39,582 bases of DNA, taken from a virus. The notes beneath the pieces were generated by a model. That model saw only the letters and a list, made by a program, of their open reading frames with translations. It had not been told where the DNA came from and did not search any database. Where the stretch lies: IMG/VR virus record IMGVR_UViG_3300034073_004278, positions 1-39,582 of that record; one strand, written 5' to 3'. Below, piece by piece: positions 1 through 9,344 of this stretch (the stretch's first letter is position 1; every line of letters begins with the position of its first letter). The position numbers and the translations under genes are program-made.

Positions 1-11
1 AGGACACACCC

Positions 12-1688
12 ATGTTCGCCTCCGCATCCCAATCCTCCGTTGATCAAATGTTCCAAGGCCTGCGAGACCGCCAGAAGATCGCCACCGGCGGCAGCATCGG
101 CGTGACCCGGCCGCAAGACAAGCGCACCTCCATCCGTGTCGGTGCACCGTTCGATCCGTTCATGAATGGCGTGCCGATGTCTGCCATCCCGCCGGGACAT
201 CCGGCGGCGCAGATCGCAGACGGCGGCCCCTACATCCCGCCGGGGCATCCTGCCGGGATGCTGCTCGGCGGTGGCAATGACACGGGTGGTCTGCCCACTG
301 ACGATCCCGCAGACCGCCCGCCGCGCCAGCGCATCGATGCACGGCCCAAGGCCGCGCGAATGATGGGCGGGCCATCGCTGCCCTTTGGCGGCTTTCGCGC
401 CCGGGGCGGACCGGTGCGGCCCGGCAAGGCGTATGTGGTCGGAGAGCAGGGGCCGGAGCTGTTTGTGCCTGGCGCGTCAGGCAGCATCGTGCCGAATGCC
501 GGCATGAGCCTGGCCGCGCCGCCGATGATCACGGGGGCTCCGCCGGGAGGAATGATTCCGCAGGTGGCAGGCATTCGCACCGCTGCCCAACACGGCCAAT
601 CGCTCGGGGAATACAACCAGTGGATGAAAGACCTCGTGCCAAAAGGCAGCACGAATTATCCACGTGTGCCTTTTGGACGGCCTGCAGGCCCGCCACCGCC
701 GGTTACAGGTGCTCCGCCGATGATCACAGGTGCTCCGCCGATGATCACAGGTGCTCCGCCGATGATCACAGGTGCTCCGCCGATGTCCGGCGGCGGTTCG
801 TTGTCTGATCGTGCCACGATGACCGATGGAGCCCGACGCACCGGTTCGCTGTCCGATCGTAAGGCCGTGCCTGTCGGCCGTGGCATGAGTCCGGAACGGC
901 GTCTGCAGATGTTCGCGCGGCGGGCCTGGACGCGGGGCGATGAGAAGACGGCAGCAGACATTGCGGCACAGCAGCAGCAGCAGAAATCCTATCAGGACTT
1001 TGCGCGGGAGCGCGATGCCGTGAACTTCAATCAAGGACTGTTCATGCATGGCATGAGCCAGCAGGCGCATGCGGCGCAGACTGAGCAGCAGCGGCAGGAG
1101 CGGTTTGCGATGTGGAACGCCGAGCAGGCCGCCCAGTCGGCCCGTGATGCACAGCAGTGGCAAAACCAGCAGACGTTGCATGAGATGGGAGTGAATGAGC
1201 AAACGGCGCGGGATGCCCGTCTTCGCGATCAGGCTCTCCAGGATGAGCAGCGGTCCCGTGAATTCGGTTTGCAGCCCGTGCGCGTGGCAGGAACGACCAC
1301 GCCTTATTTCCAAAACGCCAAGGGGAGCATCTTTACGGGCTCGCCTATTCCAACAGCGCCAGACCCTGCAATGATCAAACGCATGGAGTCCATGGGGATG
1401 AAACCGTCCGGTGCGAACAGTCAGGGAGATATGCAGTTTGCCCCGGCAAAGCCGTCCAAAGCGGAAACGCCGACCGGGATCCAGTATGAAAAGGATGCGG
1501 GTGGTAAAATCACTGGCGGCGTTTATCCGGTCTTGGACGAGCAAACAGGGACGTGGAGGCTGCAACGTCTGGATTTCAATGGAGATGGCAAAGTGTCAAA
1601 GGATGAAGCCGCTGCCGCCCAGGCTGCTGCCGTGTCTGGCGGCAAAAGTGGTTTCACCTGGAAGTCGCTAGTTCAACCCAAGCTTTGA
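12..1688 (+). CDS. Tail-type virion protein with tape-measure-like motif, Gln-rich helix and C-terminal EF-hand
   Basis: A 558-aa protein starting at ATG 12, eight bases after an AGGA. Residues about 131-155 carry a GGPVRPG...VGEQGPELFVPG stretch, a motif common near the C-terminus of phage tail tape-measure proteins. Next comes a Pro/Gly-rich part holding four APPMITG-type repeats and two GSLSDR motifs. A Gln/Ala/Arg-rich probable coiled coil follows (about residues 315-420). At residues 521-532 there is a complete 12-residue EF-hand loop (D521, N523, D525, S529, E532), so calcium binding is plausible. The gene ends 2 bases before the ATG of the giant virion protein. Known: the VGEQGPE motif occurs in tape-measure proteins. 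Inferred: a tail or internal virion protein. It is too short and Pro-rich to be an ordinary tape measure and could be a split C-terminal part of one. Confidence 0.6.
   Translation: MFASASQSSVDQMFQGLRDRQKIATGGSIGVTRPQDKRTSIRVGAPFDPFMNGVPMSAIPPGHPAAQIADGGPYIPPGHPAGMLLGGGNDTGGLPTDDPADRPPRQRIDARPKAARMMGGPSLPFGGFRARGGPVRPGKAYVVGEQGPELFVPGASGSIVPNAGMSLAAPPMITGAPPGGMIPQVAGIRTAAQHGQSLGEYNQWMKDLVPKGSTNYPRVPFGRPAGPPPPVTGAPPMITGAPPMITGAPPMITGAPPMSGGGSLSDRATMTDGARRTGSLSDRKAVPVGRGMSPERRLQMFARRAWTRGDEKTAADIAAQQQQQKSYQDFARERDAVNFNQGLFMHGMSQQAHAAQTEQQRQERFAMWNAEQAAQSARDAQQWQNQQTLHEMGVNEQTARDARLRDQALQDEQRSREFGLQPVRVAGTTTPYFQNAKGSIFTGSPIPTAPDPAMIKRMESMGMKPSGANSQGDMQFAPAKPSKAETPTGIQYEKDAGGKITGGVYPVLDEQTGTWRLQRLDFNGDGKVSKDEAAAAQAAAVSGGKSGFTWKSLVQPKL
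705..785 (+). repeat. 21-bp in-frame tandem repeat, about 3.9 copies
   Basis: Four consecutive copies of a 21-bp unit beginning acaggtgctccgccgatgat; the last is truncated. The unit encodes TGAPPMI, so copy-number change keeps frame and only lengthens the Pro-rich linker of the 558-aa tail protein. A diverged copy lies near 522-545. Confidence 0.9.
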
Positions 1689-1690
1689 TC

Positions 1691-4600
1691 ATGCTTTACG
1701 AAATCACCAGCCAGCAGACCGGCAAGACCTACTACATCGAGGGAGAGGGCACGCCCACGGAAGACGACATGGTGGCAGCAGGCCAGGCGCTCGATGCGGA
1801 GTCAGCGCGTCAAGCGGGCGTGGATCCGGCCGTCTTGGAGCAAGGTCCCGTGGGCACGTTCGTGAACACCGTGCGGAACATCGGGCCGGAGTTGGTGGAC
1901 ATGACGGTCGGAGGTGTGGCAAAGTTGAACGATGCCATTGGCCGCAGTCCGCTCGCGCCTCTTTCGCCCGTGGGCATGGCGAGTGAGGCGGTGCGGAGGA
2001 TGTCTGGAGCTGAGCAAAGCCCGCTGGGCACGCTGGCGGATGCCACGGGCGTGATCCGCGAGGAAGGCCAGCGCATGCGGCCGGTGAATCCCTTCAACGA
2101 GACGGCCCGGACCGTGGGCGGAGCGGTGAACCAGATCGGCGGCATGATCGCCACGGGCGGCCTCGCCACGGCGGCGGGCATGGCTCCTGCCACGGCCATG
2201 ACAGCGATTCCCGGAGCGATCGGTTTCGCCGCGGGCGCGGGCCAGGGCGTGGACACCGCTCAGGAAATGGGCATCACCGACCCAACCACGCAGGCCGCCA
2301 TGGGCGCGGCGTTTGGCGGGGTGGAGATGCTGACGGAACGCATCGGCGGCATTGGTGGCGATGTGGTGGACAAGTTCATTCGTCCTTCGTCCTTCGTGGG
2401 CAAAGCGGCCATGAACATCGCCAGCGAATCCGGCGAGGAGCTTCTGGCAGGCCGTGCGCAGGATGCGTTGACCGTGGCAGCGGGGCAGACGGTGGCCGAT
2501 CCGCAGCGGCCGGGCTTCACCCAGAACGGTTATCAGCTCCCCAGCCTCAACCCTCTGAATCCGGACACGCTGGCGCGGATGAAGCAGGAAGCCATCGGCG
2601 GCGCGGCCGGGGGCGTGATTTTCAGCGGGCTGCAAGGGCTCGCGAATCGTGGACAAGCGCAAACCAATGACAACCTACCATCGAGTGAAACGGCAGCGGC
2701 GGCTCAAGCGCCAGCAGGAAATCAATCGCCAGCTCCAGCTTCCCAAGGGGGTGCGGTGCCTGATGCGGGTGCTGCGGTGAATGCGCAGTTTCAGCAGCAG
2801 GCGCTGATCACGCCCGCGCCGATCGTGCCCGGCCTCGATGAGCATGTGAGCGATCTCACGGCGGAGGATGTGGCGGACTTGGAAGCTACGGCCGGCCAAA
2901 ACTTCTTCGCCGCCCGGACCTTTCCCACGGCGGCAGTGGCCGCGAATGCGGCGGCCGTGGCCCAGGGGCAGCAGTGGGGCGAGGCCTCCGCGCCGCTGAA
3001 ACGCATGCTGCAAACCGGCCAGGGCGCGGCACCGCCGCTGCCAGCGGGCACGGGACGCGGCGCGGGTGTGTTCTTCCAGCCGCCGCAATCCTCCATGCCC
3101 CAGGCAGCACCGGACAGCACGAGCCTGCTGGCACCGGCGTATGAGATGGCGGCACGTGGTCAAAGCACGGCCATGCTGCCGCTGGCCTCCGTGTTCGCCG
3201 CCGCGCGTCAGGCGGATCCCACACTGACCGCCGAGGCCTTCGCCGATCAGATCCGCCAAGCCTACGAAGCAAACCAAGTGATGCTGGAAGGGGCGAACAG
3301 CCAGCAGGAAATCGACAGAGCGGGCTTTGTCATCGGTGACACGCCCCTGGGCACGGTGGTGCGGATGGCGATGCCGGCGCGTGTGAGTCTTGACATGGCC
3401 AGCCAAAACGCTCAGGATGCGTTTTATGAAGAGCCCCTTGCCAGCGGAAGCTACAGCCTCGCCGACCGGCAGGATGCTACCACCGCCTACCGCCGAGGAC
3501 TCGGCGAGATTGCTCGAAGAGCAGCGAATCTGGGATCAACTGCACCGCGGGGAAATCCGGGAATTGCCGGACTGGTTGAAGCACCGGCTGGCGAACGGTT
3601 TGGTGTAGTCCCGCGCAACAACGGCGAGTTTCACCTGCAGGTGCCAGCCGACTTTGACGCGAACCTGTGGGCCGAGAGCAAGGGCAACGGCCGCCGCTAT
3701 GCGCAGCGGCTCAACGCGTTGCTGTTCGAAGAGCAGGTGCACATGGCGCAACTGGCCGCTCTCCGGACGCGATGGGAGAAGGCGGGCCGCCCGGGCAATT
3801 TCAACACCTTCATCACAGCGCAGGCAGCGGAGATCCTGCAAGACATGCAGCAGGCAGGCGCACGGGCCATGCCTGCCGAGCTGGCAGCCATGCAGCAGGC
3901 GCTGCACACGGCCTTCAAGCTCTACTTTGACGCGGAGTCAACGGCCACGCCTGAGATGCTGTGGCAGGCGCTGAATCAGCCGTGGATGCTGGAACAAATG
4001 GTGAGGGGAAGCAGCAGCAGCCTGCTGCTGGAATTCATGCGCCAGATGATCCAGATGCAACGCACCGGCGTGGTGTCTGAAACGGCCTCGCGCACCTGGC
4101 TGGACAAACTGAAGCAGTGGATCCGCGACGGGCTGGACGCCCTGAAACGCGCCTACCGCCTGGGCACTGCCGGAACGATGGGGGCGCATGTGCGCGACTT
4201 CATCGCCGAGACGGAAGCGCTGCTGAACGGCGATGCGAACGCGCTGCCCTTCATCCCCGACACGCTCGATGATGGCGCGGCCGGGCCGATCATCGGCGCG
4301 AGTGAGATGGGACCGCCCGAGATGCGGCAGACGCGATCACGTTTCGCTCGTCCCGATGAGCAGGAACAGTGGTATGAAACCCGCGCCGATGAAGAGGTGA
4401 AGTTTGAGGCGACGGGATGGCTGGACAGCCGCACGCTGGAGGCTGCGATTGACCAGCTCGGCAGCGCGGAGATGCCGCCGGGCATCACGAGCGAGGATGT
4501 GCGGCAGCAGGCGCTGGGCATGGCGATCCGCCGGGCGATGGTGCTGCTTGATCAGGGCGATGAATTCGCCCGCAGCCAGGCGCGTGTGCTGGCAAACCGG

Positions 4601-7600
4601 GCGGCGCGGCTGTATCAGGATGCAGGCCGTGAAGCGGCCCGCTCCATGCGCCAGCGTGCCGTGGTGAATCACGAGCTGATGCCGCATGCGCCGATCCTGG
4701 CGGCGGAGAAGCTGCTGATCGACCGTGCGGACCGTGTGATGGACAAACGCTTTGACGGCGGGGCCAAAGGCGGCGCGGCGAAGACGACGGAAACGGCGGC
4801 CACCGCAGGCGCGGAGGCGGGCGCGGAGCTGGGTTCCAAGCTCAATGGTGAGAAGCAACCGGACACGCCAGCGCAACGGCAGGCCCGGGAGAAGATCAAC
4901 CAGGCGCAACGCACCGCGCAGAACATCCTCGATGAGCTGTCCCGTCGCTACGCCGATCCGCCTGTGTATCAGCAGGGGCAGCGGCTGGTGAATGCCATGC
5001 GCGAACTCTACAAGGAACGCGTGCGCACCGGCATGGCTGAGGCTGAGTTTGTGCGGCGGGCGATGGAACTGGGCGCGGCGGAAGGCACGGCCGGCATCCT
5101 GTGGGAGGCGTCGAAGCTGGAGATCGCGGCCCGGGAAATGATCGCGGCGGAGAACGCACGGAAGCCTCTCGACCGGCTGTTGTCGCAGGACAGTCCGGCA
5201 CTGGCGAAGCTGCTCAACGAACTGCAAAAGAAAATGTTCCCAGGCATGAACTGGCAGACGATCTTCGAAGAGCTGCCCAGCCAGCAACGCGAGCGCCAGC
5301 GGGCGATCTACCAGCGTCTGCGCTCGGATGAACGTCTGCGCAGCCTGACACAGGGCGAGGCTTTGCAGCTCACCAACGAGCTCGACAAGGCGTGGCAGCG
5401 TGAGAGGCGGACAGTGTTCCTGCGTGCGATGAAGAAGGCGGGAGCCCTGGGAGCCAAAACACCCACGGACCGGCAGAAGGTCGAGAAGGCCTACCCCAAG
5501 CTGCTGCGGGCGATCAATCTGGGGCTGATGACCAGCGAGACCTTCCGCGAGGCGGTGGCACCGGAATACGGTCTGAAGATGATCACGCAAGCGCAGGCAG
5601 CAGGCCTGCGCACCCTGGCGGAGAAGGCTTACACGCAGCCTCCCGGCATCCTGCGGAACAAGCTGCTGGCGGATCTGCTGAGCAGCATCCAGAAGACCGT
5701 TGGCGTGTCCCGTATCGAGCTGCTGAACAGCTACTGGACGGCGGCGGTGCTGTCGGGATTGCGCACGCAGTTTGACACCTTCATGGCGGCGGCAAACGGC
5801 CTGGGCACGAACCTGATCCAGACCGGCCTGCTGGCGGGCCGTGGCAGACTGACGGCTGCCAAGGAAGTACATGCCGAGTGGTGGCGTGGGTTTGCCGAGG
5901 GCGTGAAGGAAAGCCTGCGCATCCTGGCCCAAGGCGATTACAGCTACACGAAGCGCTTCAACGAGGATCTGCAAAAGGCGCTGGAAGGGGACAGCCATTA
6001 CCGCCCGGTGCCGATCAGTGAGACGTATTTCAAAGAGCACACCTGGGGCCAGTGGCAGAAGTATCCCGCGGCGATCATGCTTTTCGTGGGGCGGGCGATG
6101 ACAGCCGCAGATCACATCAACAACACGGCCACCACACGCGGCGCCATGGCCGTGGCGCGGGCGCTGCATCCGGAGCTTTACGGGCAGGTGGGATTCACCA
6201 CGGCTGAACGTGAAGCGGCGATGCAACAGGCTTTGCACGAGACGACCGGCGGCAACACGATCGGCCTGACGAATGACGAAAAGGCCACGCTGCAAGCGCG
6301 GGCGCGGGAGATCCTCTTCAGCGGGTTGAACCCGGAGCACGCGGCCGATGCAAACGAGACAGGCAATGTGGCAGCGTATCAGAATGATCCGACCGGCGTG
6401 TTTGGCTGGCTCTACGATGTGCTCAAGAGCGGTCTGGGACGCGGAGCGGCCGCGCTTGGCGAAGTGGCGGAAGACGTCGAGGCGCGCAAACTCACGCGAG
6501 CCATGGCCGCATTGGTCGGAGGCGCTTTGTATGGCGTCACAGGCACGCGATTCATGCGCTTTGGGTTCAACTTCGGCGCAGATCTCACGCGCTACGTTCC
6601 GGGCACCTACCTGGCGGGCATGGCGGGATTCTATGGCCGCGAAGTGAGCCCGCAGCAGCGTGATTTGCTGCTGGGTAAGAACGTCGTCGGGCTGATGGTG
6701 GCGTCCACCGTGGCAGCGCTGTTTGCGGGCAAGGATGACGATGAGGACGGCTGGCACATGGAAGGCCCGTGGAACGAGCTGAGCCTGCAAGACAAGGCGG
6801 CGCGTCGCTCCGCCAAACTGGAGCCGCTGACGTTTTGGAAGCGGAATCAGGATGGCAGCGTTTCGAAGATTTACTTCAAGCAGTGGCCGACGATGGGCAT
6901 CCTGGCCGCTGTGGGCGGCGCGGAGGATGCGCGGCGCTTCCAACCCGAGAAATTCGCGCAACGCGGTCTGAGCGGGCATCTGGGGCACGGACTGGCGACT
7001 GGCCTAGTGCAGATCGAGAACGTGAGCGCGATGCGCAACCTGGGCGAACTCTTCGCAGGCAGCTTCACGCAGAATGCAGAGGATGTGTTCCTGGCCAAGG
7101 TGAGCAAGACGTCCGCCAACTACGTCGGTGGATTCGTGCCGCGTGTGCTGAAGGACATCGATGCATGGATCGATCCGCAGAACTACAAGCCGGAAGGCTG
7201 GATGCAGCAGGTGATCGCCGATCAACCCATCGTCCGCCGACTGGTGAACGATGGCCGCCCGCAGCTCTCGATCCTCGGCAAGCCGGTGGAACTGAACCGT
7301 GCGCCGTGGAGCCGCATGCTCGCCACCAACAAGGCCGATGTGGAAGAGCATCTGCTGGCCAAACTGATGGTGCGAGGCATCAATCTGCCGGGAGCCAGTG
7401 ACAAGATCATGGCTACTCGCAACGGTGAGCGGCAGACGCTCGAATCCATGGGCGGCGATGTAGCCTACCGCTACCAGAAGGCTGTGGGGGAAGGCTACGC
7501 CGAGCTGCTGCGCACGAACGGCCAGGAACTCCTCACGCTGCCGGCGGATCAGGCGCAGAAGTGGCTGAATCGAGCGGCGGACAGCATCAAGAGCCGGGCG

Positions 7601-7624
7601 ATGTTCAAGGCCATGCAGCCGTGA
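1691..7624 (+). CDS. Giant virion-associated (polyvalent / DNA-ejection-type) protein
   Basis: A 1977-1979 aa protein. I place the start at ATG 1691, because its first residues (MLYEITSQQTGKTYYIEG) match the short YEI-x-GKTY-x-IEG module that opens many phage internal virion proteins; a TTG at 1685 is also possible. Residues about 140-215 are rich in Gly/Ala and hydrophobic residues, which suggests membrane-active segments. Residues about 270-480 are low-complexity Ala/Gln/Pro linker. The rest is long, mostly helical and charged. A hydrophobic patch near residues 1655-1680 is followed by an acidic KDDDEDG cluster. I see no catalytic motif. Size, position at the end of the virion module and amphipathic character suggest a protein packaged in the particle and ejected with DNA, as for T7 gp16-like proteins, but homology is not established. 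Confidence 0.55.
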   Translation: MLYEITSQQTGKTYYIEGEGTPTEDDMVAAGQALDAESARQAGVDPAVLEQGPVGTFVNTVRNIGPELVDMTVGGVAKLNDAIGRSPLAPLSPVGMASEAVRRMSGAEQSPLGTLADATGVIREEGQRMRPVNPFNETARTVGGAVNQIGGMIATGGLATAAGMAPATAMTAIPGAIGFAAGAGQGVDTAQEMGITDPTTQAAMGAAFGGVEMLTERIGGIGGDVVDKFIRPSSFVGKAAMNIASESGEELLAGRAQDALTVAAGQTVADPQRPGFTQNGYQLPSLNPLNPDTLARMKQEAIGGAAGGVIFSGLQGLANRGQAQTNDNLPSSETAAAAQAPAGNQSPAPASQGGAVPDAGAAVNAQFQQQALITPAPIVPGLDEHVSDLTAEDVADLEATAGQNFFAARTFPTAAVAANAAAVAQGQQWGEASAPLKRMLQTGQGAAPPLPAGTGRGAGVFFQPPQSSMPQAAPDSTSLLAPAYEMAARGQSTAMLPLASVFAAARQADPTLTAEAFADQIRQAYEANQVMLEGANSQQEIDRAGFVIGDTPLGTVVRMAMPARVSLDMASQNAQDAFYEEPLASGSYSLADRQDATTAYRRGLGEIARRAANLGSTAPRGNPGIAGLVEAPAGERFGVVPRNNGEFHLQVPADFDANLWAESKGNGRRYAQRLNALLFEEQVHMAQLAALRTRWEKAGRPGNFNTFITAQAAEILQDMQQAGARAMPAELAAMQQALHTAFKLYFDAESTATPEMLWQALNQPWMLEQMVRGSSSSLLLEFMRQMIQMQRTGVVSETASRTWLDKLKQWIRDGLDALKRAYRLGTAGTMGAHVRDFIAETEALLNGDANALPFIPDTLDDGAAGPIIGASEMGPPEMRQTRSRFARPDEQEQWYETRADEEVKFEATGWLDSRTLEAAIDQLGSAEMPPGITSEDVRQQALGMAIRRAMVLLDQGDEFARSQARVLANRAARLYQDAGREAARSMRQRAVVNHELMPHAPILAAEKLLIDRADRVMDKRFDGGAKGGAAKTTETAATAGAEAGAELGSKLNGEKQPDTPAQRQAREKINQAQRTAQNILDELSRRYADPPVYQQGQRLVNAMRELYKERVRTGMAEAEFVRRAMELGAAEGTAGILWEASKLEIAAREMIAAENARKPLDRLLSQDSPALAKLLNELQKKMFPGMNWQTIFEELPSQQRERQRAIYQRLRSDERLRSLTQGEALQLTNELDKAWQRERRTVFLRAMKKAGALGAKTPTDRQKVEKAYPKLLRAINLGLMTSETFREAVAPEYGLKMITQAQAAGLRTLAEKAYTQPPGILRNKLLADLLSSIQKTVGVSRIELLNSYWTAAVLSGLRTQFDTFMAAANGLGTNLIQTGLLAGRGRLTAAKEVHAEWWRGFAEGVKESLRILAQGDYSYTKRFNEDLQKALEGDSHYRPVPISETYFKEHTWGQWQKYPAAIMLFVGRAMTAADHINNTATTRGAMAVARALHPELYGQVGFTTAEREAAMQQALHETTGGNTIGLTNDEKATLQARAREILFSGLNPEHAADANETGNVAAYQNDPTGVFGWLYDVLKSGLGRGAAALGEVAEDVEARKLTRAMAALVGGALYGVTGTRFMRFGFNFGADLTRYVPGTYLAGMAGFYGREVSPQQRDLLLGKNVVGLMVASTVAALFAGKDDDEDGWHMEGPWNELSLQDKAARRSAKLEPLTFWKRNQDGSVSKIYFKQWPTMGILAAVGGAEDARRFQPEKFAQRGLSGHLGHGLATGLVQIENVSAMRNLGELFAGSFTQNAEDVFLAKVSKTSANYVGGFVPRVLKDIDAWIDPQNYKPEGWMQQVIADQPIVRRLVNDGRPQLSILGKPVELNRAPWSRMLATNKADVEEHLLAKLMVRGINLPGASDKIMATRNGERQTLESMGGDVAYRYQKAVGEGYAELLRTNGQELLTLPADQAQKWLNRAADSIKSRAMFKAMQP

Positions 7625-7639
7625 CGCCTAGCCCGTTGA

Positions 7640-7659
7640 AGTGTCACTGGCAGTGTCAC
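7640..7659 (+). promoter_or_regulatory. Paired AGTGTCAC boxes, left of att core (candidate integrase arm site)
   Basis: Two exact AGTGTCAC boxes (7640-7647 and 7652-7659) are repeated with a 12-bp period, about 65 bp left of the tRNA-like core. An identical arrangement lies at 7897-7916 on the other side. Tandem arm-type sites flanking a core are typical of tyrosine-integrase attP regions; binding here is inferred. Confidence 0.5.
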
Positions 7660-7723
7660 AGGGTGGAGCCTGAAAAATGCAACTCATTGAATTTGAGATG
7701 ATTGAAGCCCGGCAAGCATGGGC

Positions 7724-7767
7724 TTGAAAATCCCCGTGTCGGCGGTTCGATTCCGTCCCGAGCCACC
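7724..7767 (+). other. attP: Attachment-site core: 3' half of a tRNA-Phe gene (candidate attP)
   Basis: The segment runs from a TTGAAAA anticodon loop (anticodon GAA) through TCCCC, the variable loop GTGTC, a full T-arm (GGCGG / TTCGATT / CCGTC) and the 3' acceptor strand CCGAGCC with discriminator A and CC. It closely resembles the 3' half of bacterial tRNA-Phe. There is no D-arm or 5' acceptor strand upstream, so it is not a complete tRNA. A 6-bp inverted repeat (AAGCCC...GGGCTT, 7705-7725) overlaps its left edge. Phage structural genes lie left and the integrase gene right, so this is phage-core-phage, the arrangement of attP rather than attL or attR. Confidence 0.75.
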
Positions 7768-7787
7768 TCTCAAAACGAGAGGTTTTC
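7765..7787 (+). terminator. Intrinsic terminator directly after the tRNA-Phe half-site
   Basis: A 7-bp stem ACCTCTC/GAGAGGT with loop AAAAC is followed by TTT. It begins at the last bases of the tRNA-like core. It would terminate transcription from the virion genes to the left, and after integration could serve as the terminator of the reconstituted host tRNA gene. Confidence 0.7.
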
Positions 7788-7896
7788 ACTGGGAAGCGGC
7801 TTGTTTCCCTAGCGTAGCGCATCGTTGGTGGTGTCGTGTCCAGTTTTTAAACCGCATTCCGATGGGGTATGGAATGGGTATATTTTGGACTTGCCG

Positions 7897-7916
7897 AGTG
7901 TCACACAGAGTGTCAC
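7897..7916 (+). promoter_or_regulatory. Paired AGTGTCAC boxes, right of att core
   Basis: AGTGTCAC at 7897-7904 and again at 7909-7916 has the same 12-bp period as the left pair. It lies just upstream of the integrase start at 7927, so a bound protein could also control integrase expression. Confidence 0.5.
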
Positions 7917-7926
7917 ACTCCCAAGC

Positions 7927-9273
7927 ATGAGCACAAAGACGTTTTGGGAGAACCGGGTGGTGCGTGTGATTCGCGGGGTGAAAGTGTCGTTTTACAAGCG
8001 CTGCACGGGCTCCACCTACACGATGGATTTCAAGTTCAACAAGTGCCGCGTGCGTGATGCGACCTATGAACCGACGGTGGCGGACGCGGAAGTGGTGGCG
8101 GAGCGGCGCATCAAGGCGATGCAGATGGAGCGCCAGGAGGCGGAGCTGCTGGAGATGGTGCAAGGCCTGAAGTCGGCGGCCACGGCCGGTGTGGTGAAGA
8201 AGGCGGCCCGCACGGTGATGCTGGACGAGCTGGGACGTGTGTATCTGGCGCACGTGCCGCCTGAGAGGCTGGCGGATTACAAGAAGAACTATGCGCGGCT
8301 GTGCGCGATCGCGACGCGGACGACGGGACTGCCGGTGGAGAAGATCGAGGTGACGGAGGCGACGTTTTCCCGGGCGAATCTGACCGCGTGGGTGCGGATG
8401 ACGCAGGAGCATTTCCGCCGCGGCTGGACGGTGCGTGGCGAGGAGCCGGAGGATGCGTGGCAACAACTGCGCGCGGAGCTGAAGAGCGGCCGGCTGGCAG
8501 CGGAGACCGCCTGGCCGAAGGTGGAGGGCGCGGAGCTGCTGAAGATCTTGCGCAAGGGTGTGTTCCCCGGGGTGGACAAGACGACGGTGATGGAGTGCAA
8601 CACGACGATCCAGACCTACCTGCGGTGTGCGAAGGCCGTGTTTGCCAACGGCAGGGAGTACCTGGTGGGCCTGGAACTGCCGGATCTGCGCGAGTTCCTG
8701 AGCTTCACGGTGGATGTGGCGGCACCTGAAGGGCACCGTGCGATCCCTGACGAGGTTCTGGCGCGACTCGTGGCCGACCTGCCACGGCTGGCACGCGAAG
8801 CGCCAAGGGTGTATGCTTTTTCACAAGTCCTCTCGTGGATGGCGGGTCGGCCGGGGATAGTAAAGAAATTGAGAGGCGATGCGTTACAATTGCTCACCGA
8901 CGGCACAGGAGTGATTACGCTCCCGGCTGCCAAGGGCGGCAATGAAGTAAGGATCGCGGTGGGAGCTGAATGCGTGCAGGCCGTGCTGGCGGTGCGCACG
9001 GCGGACAGCCTCATTGGCGCGCGCCATGAAACCGATGCAGCCAGGATTGATGAGGCGCATCGTGCATGGATGACAAACCATGGCGTAACGGGCACTCTGA
9101 AGAATTATCTGTTCCGCCATATGCGGCTGAACCAGATCCGGAATGTCTTTGATCCGCGCACAGCGGCGGAGGCTGGCGGGCACACAAGCGAAGCGATGGT
9201 CAACCGGAAATACACTCGGAATGAGAAGATCATCCCGCTGGTGGTGCCGGTGACGACGCTGAAGAGTGCGTGA
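7927..9273 (+). CDS. int: Tyrosine recombinase / phage integrase (divergent)
   Basis: A 448-aa protein catalysing site-specific integration. I chose ATG 7927 because in-frame sequence further upstream would have to start at a TTG and read through the AGTGTCAC boxes. The C-terminal catalytic domain shows R308 (in SWMAGRPG), R397-H398 (LFRHMR), G418-H419 (GGHTSEA) and the nucleophile Y429 (NRKYTR), in the order and spacing of tyrosine recombinases. The usual first His of the HxxR box is Tyr394 here. An N-terminal arm-binding part and a helical core-binding part (about residues 90-250) precede it. It stands beside the tRNA-Phe half-site and paired repeats, as expected for its own attachment region. 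Confidence 0.88.
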   Translation: MSTKTFWENRVVRVIRGVKVSFYKRCTGSTYTMDFKFNKCRVRDATYEPTVADAEVVAERRIKAMQMERQEAELLEMVQGLKSAATAGVVKKAARTVMLDELGRVYLAHVPPERLADYKKNYARLCAIATRTTGLPVEKIEVTEATFSRANLTAWVRMTQEHFRRGWTVRGEEPEDAWQQLRAELKSGRLAAETAWPKVEGAELLKILRKGVFPGVDKTTVMECNTTIQTYLRCAKAVFANGREYLVGLELPDLREFLSFTVDVAAPEGHRAIPDEVLARLVADLPRLAREAPRVYAFSQVLSWMAGRPGIVKKLRGDALQLLTDGTGVITLPAAKGGNEVRIAVGAECVQAVLAVRTADSLIGARHETDAARIDEAHRAWMTNHGVTGTLKNYLFRHMRLNQIRNVFDPRTAAEAGGHTSEAMVNRKYTRNEKIIPLVVPVTTLKSA

Positions 9274-9344
9274 TGAAGCGAAGGCGCGGGCAGCTGCTCA
9301 GAAGGTGCCTTGACGTCGTGGCGGGCCTGTGATGGAGTTAGGGG

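Noticed and set aside
705-785. CRISPR array
   Set aside because: Copies are directly adjacent without spacers and lie in a coding region.
4337-6988. 883-codon leftward frame inside the giant virion protein
   Set aside because: Composition is Arg/His/Leu-rich as expected from antisense of a GC-rich gene; no domains; the rightward frame is clearly coding.
7660-7767. A complete tRNA gene
   Set aside because: Only the 3' half from the anticodon loop is present; no D-arm (no GGTAGAGC-like block) and no 5' acceptor strand complementary to CCGAGCC can be found upstream.
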